In this document: positions 16,334-20,347 of the stretch, one piece after another
Layout: every line of letters starts with the position of its first letter
Numbering within the stretch: position 1 is the stretch's first letter
From: Candidatus Melainabacteria bacterium
Lineage (GTDB): Bacteria; Cyanobacteriota; Vampirovibrionia; Gastranaerophilales; Gastranaerophilaceae
Assembly (NCBI GenBank): GCA_003258795.1
Contig: QHMH01000002.1
Span: 1 to 20,347 of the forward strand
Direction of reading: 5' to 3'
Length of the DNA: 20,347 bases
Program-made: the position numbers and the translations under genes
The notes under the pieces: model-generated
The model's input: the letters and a program-made list of their open reading frames with translations, nothing else
Told to the model about the DNA's origin: nothing
The model's database searches: none

Positions 16334-16366
16334 GTATTTTATAATACATAAAATATAATATATTAT
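16317..16366. promoter_or_regulatory. Palindromic operator region of hipBA
   Basis: A perfect 26-bp palindrome spans 16317-16342, with half-site ATAAAATACATTA, covering the -10. A second perfect palindrome, TATAATATATTATA, follows at about 16354-16367. A related TTATAATAC sits between them. HipB-type antitoxins are known to repress their own operon by binding palindromic operators, so these are the likely HipB sites. AT-rich sequence produces short palindromes easily, but 26 bp is well beyond that. Confidence 0.6.
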
Positions 16367-16383
16367 ACTTTAAAGAGGTTTTT

Positions 16384-16707
16384 ATGAATAAAAAATCTAT
16401 AATTCCTATTCCTGTAAACAAAGCTCTTAAAAAATTAGGTGCAGATTTAAAAGAAGCGCGTATTAAAAGGCAGATAACCATGGCTTTAGTCGAAGAAAGA
16501 GCAGGAATTACTCATATTACATTATCTAAAATCGAAAAAGGTAATTCGGGGGTTTCTTTGGGTAATTATGCCAAAGTTATGTTTGTCTTAGGAATGATTG
16601 ATAATTTATACAATTTGGCGGAATCTGACAATGACACAATTGGTAAGTTTTTTGACAAAGAAAATCTTCCCAAACGTGTAAGGTACAAAAAGAGTGAGAA
16701 TAACTAA
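16384..16707 (+). CDS. hipB: XRE-family HTH regulator, HipB-like antitoxin
   Basis: This 107-residue protein has a Cro/C1-type helix-turn-helix at about 17-73: LGADLKEARIKR, then MALVEERAGITHITLSKIEKG with the recognition helix, then LGNYAKVMFVLGM. A short C-terminal tail (FFDKENLPKRVRYKK) could contact the partner. AAAGAGG lies 8 nt before the ATG. The hipA start follows 2 nt after its stop. By family precedent it should bind and restrain HipA and repress the operon through the palindromes just upstream. Confidence 0.85.
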   Translation: MNKKSIIPIPVNKALKKLGADLKEARIKRQITMALVEERAGITHITLSKIEKGNSGVSLGNYAKVMFVLGMIDNLYNLAESDNDTIGKFFDKENLPKRVRYKKSENN

Positions 16708-16709
16708 TT

Positions 16710-17942
16710 ATGGCGGATAAAAAAGTTTTGGTTTATATTGAATTAAATGGTGAAAATCATTTTGTTGGGACACTTTGGTCTCATTTTAATAGGGGCAAAG
16801 AGACATCTGATTTTGAATATTCAAAAAATTGGTTAAACAATAAAAATGCATTTTCGTTAGAGCCAGGTTTGTTTTTTAGTGCAGGTAAACAAGTAAACCC
16901 TCGCAAAGTATCTTTATTTGGCTCTTTTGGTGACTCTGCACCAGACACTTGGGGTAGAATTCTTATGCGTCGTTATGAAAACAAATTGGCAAAAGATGAA
17001 AATCGAGCACCAAAAACTCTTAATGAAATAGATTACTTATTATATGTAAACGATTTTGCACGTCAGGGCGCATTACGTTTCAGAACAGAAGAAAATGGAG
17101 ATTTCTTGTTTCCAGCTGAGATTAAATCAATTCCTCCAATTGTTGATTTGGCAAAGCTTTTGGCTGCGTCAGAAAAAGTGGTTGCACTTGAAGAAAAAGA
17201 TATTGATTTACAATTATTACTTGCTCCTGGCTCATCATTAGGTGGGGCAAGACCTAAAGCTAGTGTTATTGATAAAAATGGGAATTTATGTATTGCAAAA
17301 TTTCCTAAAAAAGATGATTATACAAATAATGTTATATGGGAAGCAGTAGCATTAACTTTAGCTCGTCAATGTGGGTTAAATACGCAAGAATGGTCATTAG
17401 AAAAAGTCGGTAAAAAACAAGTTATTATAATGAAAAGATTTGATAGAGATGGACATCGAAGAATTCCATTTTTATCCGCAATGAGTATGTTAAACGCTGT
17501 TGATAATGATTCTCAAATCCATAGTTATATTGATATTGCTGATGCAATAAGACAATACGGTGCCACTCCAAAAGAAGATTTAATGGAATTATGGAAGAGA
17601 ATAGTTTTTTCAATTCTAATATCGAATACTGATGATCACTTAAGAAATCACGGTTTTTTATACGTAAATCAAAAAGGTTGGAAACTTTCTCCTTTATATG
17701 ATGTTAATCCAAGTAATGATAACAAAAATGTATTAAGCACGTATATTACAGAAAATGATAACTCGCAGTCTTTAGATTTAGTATTAAGCATATGTGATTA
17801 TTTTGAAATAAATACACAAGAATCTGAAAAGATAATTAGAGATATGAAATATGTTGTAGCAAATTGGAAACAAGTTGCCAAACAGTTTAGCTTATCTTCA
17901 TCAGAAATTTCTAAAATGGAATGTGCTTTTAAGTATTGTTAA
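16710..17942 (+). CDS. hipA: HipA-family Ser/Thr kinase toxin
   Basis: This 410-residue kinase of the HipA family is a toxin that, in E. coli, phosphorylates glutamyl-tRNA synthetase and halts translation. The N-terminal subdomain is at about 5-125 (GSFGDSAPDTWGRILMRR, LLYVNDFARQGALRF). The Gly-rich loop bearing the autophosphorylation serine is APGSSLGGARPKA (172-184). The ATP-binding lysine is K197 in IAKFPK, the catalytic loop is N306-TDDHLRN313, and the metal-binding aspartate is D331 in LSPLYDVNPS. All key residues are present, so it looks active. It follows hipB by 2 nt with a weak GAGTGAG. The target in this organism is unknown. Confidence 0.92.
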   Translation: MADKKVLVYIELNGENHFVGTLWSHFNRGKETSDFEYSKNWLNNKNAFSLEPGLFFSAGKQVNPRKVSLFGSFGDSAPDTWGRILMRRYENKLAKDENRAPKTLNEIDYLLYVNDFARQGALRFRTEENGDFLFPAEIKSIPPIVDLAKLLAASEKVVALEEKDIDLQLLLAPGSSLGGARPKASVIDKNGNLCIAKFPKKDDYTNNVIWEAVALTLARQCGLNTQEWSLEKVGKKQVIIMKRFDRDGHRRIPFLSAMSMLNAVDNDSQIHSYIDIADAIRQYGATPKEDLMELWKRIVFSILISNTDDHLRNHGFLYVNQKGWKLSPLYDVNPSNDNKNVLSTYITENDNSQSLDLVLSICDYFEINTQESEKIIRDMKYVVANWKQVAKQFSLSSSEISKMECAFKYC

Positions 17943-18099
17943 TAAAAATGTCGACTATTTTAAAATAATACTATAAAACAATCAAAAACTGATAAATTTA
18001 ATAACAAATATTGTTTTAGAGTTAATTTGGGATTAAAAATAAAGATTATTTACAATAGTCCTCTTCAATTATTTATATGAATACAAAGTTTTCCAAAAA
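17943..18099. other. Convergent gap between hipA and the 64-residue ORF
   Basis: This is a 157-bp AT-rich gap without a gene. TAAAACAAT (17974-17982) and ATTGTTTTA (18010-18018) are a 9-bp inverted repeat with a 27-nt loop that contains no T-run. It is at most a weak bidirectional end signal. No standard terminator is visible for either side. Confidence 0.4.
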
Positions 18100-18294
18100 T
18101 TAACCTTTCAAAATATTTTTTACAATATTTGCTACATTGATATCATTACGCAGGGAAGGGAATGCTTTTTTTAAAAGTTCTGTCAGGGTAACTTCATTCA
18201 TCTTTAGGTTATACTCAACTTTATTTTGTGCCTTTGCAATTTGAGCAGCAGTTATAAACATATTTAACAATTCTAAAGCATCTTTATCTGTCAT
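18100..18294 (-). CDS. Small 64-residue protein, possible partner of the Zeta-like kinase
   Basis: I do not recognise this protein. It is 64 residues, predicted helical (ALELLNMFITAAQIAKAQNK, then TLTELLKKAFPSL, then VANIVKNILKG), with no membrane segment. The ATG is preceded by AAGGAAG at about 6 nt, so it is a well-supported gene. It overlaps the restored 3' end of the Zeta-like kinase gene by 11 nt in a different frame, which implies coupled expression. Position and size fit an antitoxin or accessory protein, but in classical epsilon-zeta loci the antitoxin is upstream of the toxin, so the role is inferred only. Confidence 0.65.
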   Translation of the reverse strand: MTDKDALELLNMFITAAQIAKAQNKVEYNLKMNEVTLTELLKKAFPSLRNDINVANIVKNILKG

Positions 18295-18888
18295 TTATTT
18301 CTTCCTTCGCTGATTTTAAAATACTATTAAATTTATTTTGCATTTCTTTATTTATCGTACTAAAATCGTCTTTTGTTCCAAAAGAAACAATAGTTGGTGC
18401 ATATTCATATCCATTATAAAACATAGTCCATTCATCAACCATAAAACGATATCATCCCAAAATTTTACAATGCTTTTGTAATATCTGCGTATAATATCTT
18501 CTTCGGGTACATTATGTCCGCCATTTTCTACACGCCTTTTTACCCGTTCAATACAAACTGCACAATTTTTTAAGAAGGAATAAATCAAAATTATTTTATA
18601 ATTTTTTTGTTTTGCTTTTTCTATAATTCTTACTATATTGTTACCCGATAAAGTTGATTCAACAGCAAAAGATTTGTTATTTTGAAAATATTCGTTCAAT
18701 CTTTTAAAATAAAGTTTTCCTGCTGATATTGGAACACTATTGATTGCATCAGGGCATATTTCTTTTGCTATTTCATCTGCATTTAAAAATTCTAAGTTTT
18801 TTTCTTTCAAAAGCACTTCTGCTAAAGTACTTTTGCCACTTCCATTAGCACCTGAAATGATATACAATGTTTTATTCGGATTTTTCAT
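18284..18888 (-). pseudogene. Zeta-toxin-like P-loop kinase, interrupted by a frameshift
   Basis: The N-terminal three-quarters reads as a Zeta-like kinase. From the ATG at 18888 it shows Walker A GANGSGKST (13-21), FLNADEIAKEI, FAVESTLSG and R-rich VKRRVENGGHNVPEEDIIRRYY. The frame then continues as KFWDDIVLWLMNG and stops at 18352 with an unfamily-like tail. Shifting frame at about 18450-18452 recovers RFMVDEWTMFYNG, APTIVSFG and on to a stop at 18284-18286. This is the expected continuation (FWDDYRFMVDEW if one T is restored) and gives about 201 residues. So a single-base loss has probably inactivated it, or there is a sequencing error. Zeta toxins phosphorylate UDP-N-acetylglucosamine. 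The actual substrate here is unknown. The frame is also open upstream to an ATG at 18951 inside the att repeat, which I judge less likely. Confidence 0.8.
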
Positions 18889-18948
18889 AAGCAGATAATA
18901 ACATAAATTATTAGAATTTAAAATAATCAAACCGAGTATCAGTTTATA

Positions 18949-19022
18949 CATACTATGCCGTCTGGCATAATTGCGAAACTCTGTGAGCGTGGAGCAAATT
19001 CAAGACAGCCTCGTCTCCCGCT
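18949..19022 (+). repeat. Right att-like junction (left arm plus core), repeat copy 2
   Basis: This matches 16059-16132 at 72 of 74 positions and contains the 16-nt tRNA core at 19007-19022. The match ends there. The next three bases are CCA, absent after the other two cores. Confidence 0.85.
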
Positions 19023-19053
19023 CCATATTTAACAAAAAAGATATTTAACACAG

Positions 19054-19077
19054 AAGTAAGTTTAAAGCTTACTTTTT
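19054..19077 (+). terminator. Terminator beyond the right junction, possibly the original tRNA terminator
   Basis: AAGTAAG (19054-19060) and CTTACTT (19068-19074) form a 7-bp stem followed by a T-run. It lies about 30 nt after the displaced core-CCA, where a tRNA terminator would be expected if this was the original 3' end of tRNA-Gly. Confidence 0.6.
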
Positions 19078-19159
19078 CGTCTTTATAAATAATGTTCAAT
19101 TATATTATTTTTAAAGTTTTAAAAACTTACTTTTTTTATTAGTTTTTTGTTTGATGCAC

Positions 19160-19187
19160 TTGAAAAAATAAAAAAATAGTCTATAAT
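19160..19187 (+). promoter_or_regulatory. Strong promoter for the antisense RNA
   Basis: TTGAAA (19160-19165), a 16-nt spacer and TATAAT (19182-19187) make a near-consensus sigma-70 promoter. It points into the structured region at 19192-19295, with transcription predicted to start near 19190-19194. Confidence 0.8.
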
Positions 19188-19191
19188 AAGA

Positions 19192-19295
19192 GTAGGGAGA
19201 GGGTATTCCTCAATACCCTCTATGCAGACCCTACAACAATGACGAAATAATTAGTAAAATGTGTCCGATGACGATTAGGGCACATTTTATTTTTT
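19192..19295 (+). ncRNA. Structured small RNA, putative antitoxin antisense to the hydrophobic peptide
   Basis: This predicted RNA is about 100 nt. Its 5' part folds into an outer stem GTAGGG/CCCTAC (19192-19197, 19229-19234) enclosing a perfect 9-bp hairpin GAGGGTATT/AATACCCTC (19199-19207, 19212-19220). This leaves TATGCAGA (19221-19228) unpaired. It ends with an 11-bp terminator stem (19256-19266 with 19278-19288, one G-T) and a T-rich tail. It has its own promoter, no plausible ORF, and is complementary to the 3' two-thirds of the 29-codon peptide gene on the other strand. The layout fits a type I antitoxin RNA. That role is inferred. Confidence 0.7.
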
Positions 19296-19320
19296 GACTA
19301 ATTTCTTCAATCATGGTCAT
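19231..19320 (-). CDS. 29-residue hydrophobic peptide, putative type I toxin
   Basis: The ORF begins MTMIEEISQKIK and continues into one hydrophobic helix of about 17 residues (CALIVIGHILLIISSLL), ending TAG. The ATG is preceded by AAAGGGGGTGATT, an almost perfect anti-16S match and the strongest Shine-Dalgarno in the window, which argues strongly for translation. Size, a short charged N-terminus and a single membrane span match type I toxins of the Fst, TxpA/BsrG or Ldr style, though I see no direct family identity. A + strand RNA with its own promoter and terminator covers most of the ORF. Translation could also start at the second ATG (19314). The mRNA leader contains a second copy of the antisense RNA's exposed octamer. 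Confidence 0.6.
   Translation of the reverse strand: MTMIEEISQKIKCALIVIGHILLIISSLL
19256..19295 (+). terminator. Intrinsic terminator of the antisense RNA
   Basis: AAAATGTGTCC (19256-19266) pairs with GGGCACATTTT (19278-19288) across an 11-nt loop, followed by ATTTTTT. On the opposite strand this hairpin lies inside the peptide coding sequence. Confidence 0.8.
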
Positions 19321-19350
19321 AATCACCCCCTTTCTCACACCTTATGCAGA

Positions 19351-19469
19351 AAAAGTTTGTTGTGCGTTAAAAGGCGGCGAGGTCTGTTCTACTCTCAGCA
19401 TTAGTGGCTAAAGTTTTTTAATATAAATTTAAACGTACAATTTATTTTTTAACAATATCATAAAAAAAA
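19351..19469. other. Leader region of the peptide gene and AT-rich spacer
   Basis: I see no ORF. The segment 19350-19410 is richer in G+C than its surroundings and probably forms the 5' leader of the peptide mRNA. Candidate - strand promoter elements near 19417-19455 (TTGTTA, TATATT) do not have good spacing, so I do not call a promoter. The ends at 19440-19469 are AT-rich. Confidence 0.35.
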
Positions 19470-19489
19470 GGGAGCAGATTTCTGCTCCC
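19470..19489 (-). terminator. Terminator of the pilin-like gene
   Basis: GGGAGCAG (19470-19477) and CTGCTCCC (19482-19489) form an 8-bp stem with a 4-nt loop. Read on the - strand it is followed by eight T. It lies about 30 nt after the stop codon of the pilin-like gene. Confidence 0.9.
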
Positions 19490-19520
19490 GTATACAGAAT
19501 GACTTAATCTTTTTTAGTCT

Positions 19521-20347
19521 TTAGTATGGATAATCATCTTTGAATTCCCAATTGTCATATTCAAGAAGTTTGGCACAATAGTGTGTATCCTGCTTACATT
19601 TATTTAAAGCTTCCGCTCTGGTATTCAAATCTTCGTTCCAAGAATAAGGACCAAAATTTCCATCTATTTTAGCATACGTAGAACTTAATGCTGATTTTGG
19701 AATACCAAAAGCAAATTGGTCTTTTCCTAAGGTGTTTTCACCTTTATCTCCGTCAATATCAATATAAGCATCCATCATCCCTGAAGATACAAAATCAATT
19801 TTCGCACCATTTTTTAAATATATTTTGCCATTTTCAAATTTTTCTGCCGGTAAAAAATCATTGAAATATTTTTTCCAAAAATTGTAATAATCTTCAGCTG
19901 TGGGTGGATTTTCAGAAGAAAAGATTGAAGGATAGTCCCATCCATAAGTTGATCCATATTTTTCAGCTGCTTTATCAACTGCATTTTTGAAATCTGAAAC
20001 GCTTGCTTTTAGCAATTTTGATTTAACCTCATTTATTTCTTTTTGGCTCATCGAAACACATTGGTGATTATCTGTTTTTTGGTATAAATCGCAAGACAAA
20101 TTTGCACACGTTCCATTTACAAGGGTTTGATTTGATGAACAATCTGCTATTGTTATCTCTCTTTCTGTTATCGCTCCGTCATATATCTTGTTATTCGCAA
20201 GTGTATATGCACTGCAATCCAATCCGCTACAATCTGTCTTATCTCCTAATGGATATATTCCATAGCGGGTCATTGCTAACTCATATCTATCCTTTGCATC
20301 CTTATTCGGATTCTTTTTACCGTTTACGTCTACTTGCAATATCGCAC
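19521..20347 (-). CDS. Pilin-like cysteine-rich protein, N-terminus outside window
   Basis: Reading is open through the window edge (the residues before LQVDVNG read AI), so only the C-terminal 275 or so residues are seen. The expected prepilin cleavage site and helix would be beyond position 20347. ILQVDVNGKKNPNKDAKDRYELAMTR is the hallmark of type IV pilin-like/G-secretion proteins abundant in gut Melainabacteria. A similar module, AYIDIDGDKGENTLGKDQF, recurs about 190 residues later. Between them is a Cys-rich stretch (C37, C42, C67, C78, C83, C94 counted from the first TTG-encoded residue at 20339), probably disulphide-bonded outside the cytoplasm. That TTG is internal, not a real start. 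The function is unknown. Adhesion or a minor pilin is an inference. Confidence 0.6.
   Translation of the reverse strand, partial: AILQVDVNGKKNPNKDAKDRYELAMTRYGIYPLGDKTDCSGLDCSAYTLANNKIYDGAITEREITIADCSSNQTLVNGTCANLSCDLYQKTDNHQCVSMSQKEINEVKSKLLKASVSDFKNAVDKAAEKYGSTYGWDYPSIFSSENPPTAEDYYNFWKKYFNDFLPAEKFENGKIYLKNGAKIDFVSSGMMDAYIDIDGDKGENTLGKDQFAFGIPKSALSSTYAKIDGNFGPYSWNEDLNTRAEALNKCKQDTHYCAKLLEYDNWEFKDDYPY

Larger units (their letters stand above)
16133..19022 (+). mobile_element. 2.9-kb integrase-less element at tRNA-Gly with toxin-antitoxin cargo
   Basis: The element is delimited by core copies at 16117-16132 and 19007-19022. It begins with arm Ra and ends with arm Lb. The cargo is hipB-hipA on the + strand and a frameshifted Zeta-like kinase with a 64-residue partner on the - strand, facing each other. 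No integrase, transposase or replication gene is visible, so any movement would need a recombinase supplied from elsewhere. The boundary on the right is followed by CCA and a tRNA-style terminator, suggesting the original chromosomal tRNA 3' end. Confidence 0.65.
19221..19350. repeat. Direct octamer repeat TATGCAGA flanking the peptide gene
   Basis: TATGCAGA occurs at 19221-19228 and at 19343-19350, bracketing the peptide ORF in direct orientation. The first copy is unpaired in the predicted antisense RNA. The second lies in the peptide mRNA leader, 12 nt from the Shine-Dalgarno, so the two transcripts could base-pair there although they do not overlap. Confidence 0.55.

Noticed and set aside
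16284..16481. 65-codon - strand frame over the hipB start
   Set aside because: It lies across the palindromic operator and hipB codons and has no ribosome site or family pattern.
18889..18951. Upstream start for the Zeta-like kinase
   Set aside because: It would begin inside the att repeat with no ribosome site and adds a hydrophobic N-terminus unlike the family. The ATG at 18888 gives the usual start just before Walker A.
19114..19134. Second terminator hairpin AAGTTTT/AAAACTT before a T-run
   Set aside because: The loop would be a single base, so the stem must shrink to a weak A-T pairing. Not listed as a terminator.

Overview
The window is AT-rich (roughly two-thirds A+T by eye) and reads as a bacterial chromosome with one small accessory island. 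My best guess for the source is a gut Melainabacteria/Vampirovibrionia lineage such as Gastranaerophilales. The reasons are an SLH-domain surface protein, a cysteine-rich pilin-like protein with the VDVNG-x-K-x-PN motif, and the general style of the coding regions. This is an inference from protein style, not from a marker gene.

Layout. (1) 1-1369: an exported triple-SLH protein on the + strand, ending in a bidirectional terminator. (2) 1351-4879, - strand: a tightly packed operon in the order Bax-inhibitor-1-like membrane protein, OmpR-type response regulator, sensor histidine kinase, TadA-type deaminase. (3) 4952-6974, + strand: a DUF374-type lysophospholipid acyltransferase and a PBP4-type D-Ala-D-Ala carboxypeptidase that overlap. 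(4) 6971-15745, - strand: a long gene train of nadK, recN, lepA, argS, a GT-C-like membrane protein and a patatin-like phospholipase. (5) 15860-19022: a tRNA-Gly(GCC) gene followed by what looks like a tandem array of two elements integrated at its 3' end. One is a 201-bp non-coding mini-element. The other is a 2.9-kb element carrying a HipB/HipA pair with palindromic operators, facing a frameshifted Zeta-like kinase and a 64-residue partner. (6) 19160-19350: a compact locus that looks like a type I toxin-antitoxin system. A 29-residue hydrophobic peptide with a near-perfect Shine-Dalgarno lies on the - strand, and a structured RNA with its own consensus promoter and terminator lies antisense to it on the + strand. 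(7) 19470-20347: a terminator and the C-terminal part of a pilin-like protein that runs off the window.

How it fits together. The envelope genes (SLH protein, acyltransferase, PBP4, GT-C-like protein, patatin) and the two-component operon surround a housekeeping train for NADP synthesis, DNA repair, translation-elongation quality control and Arg-tRNA charging. Five genes start with TTG, mostly at abutting or overlapping operon junctions. Three - strand transcription units share an identical TTGTATAAT promoter element.

The two strongest candidates for something new are the integrase-less tandem array at tRNA-Gly, where three junctions share a 16-nt core and swap arms exactly as site-specific tandem integration predicts, and the putative type I toxin-antitoxin locus just beyond it, with an 8-nt direct repeat reminiscent of the par/Fst system. 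All calls were made by eye, with no database search.
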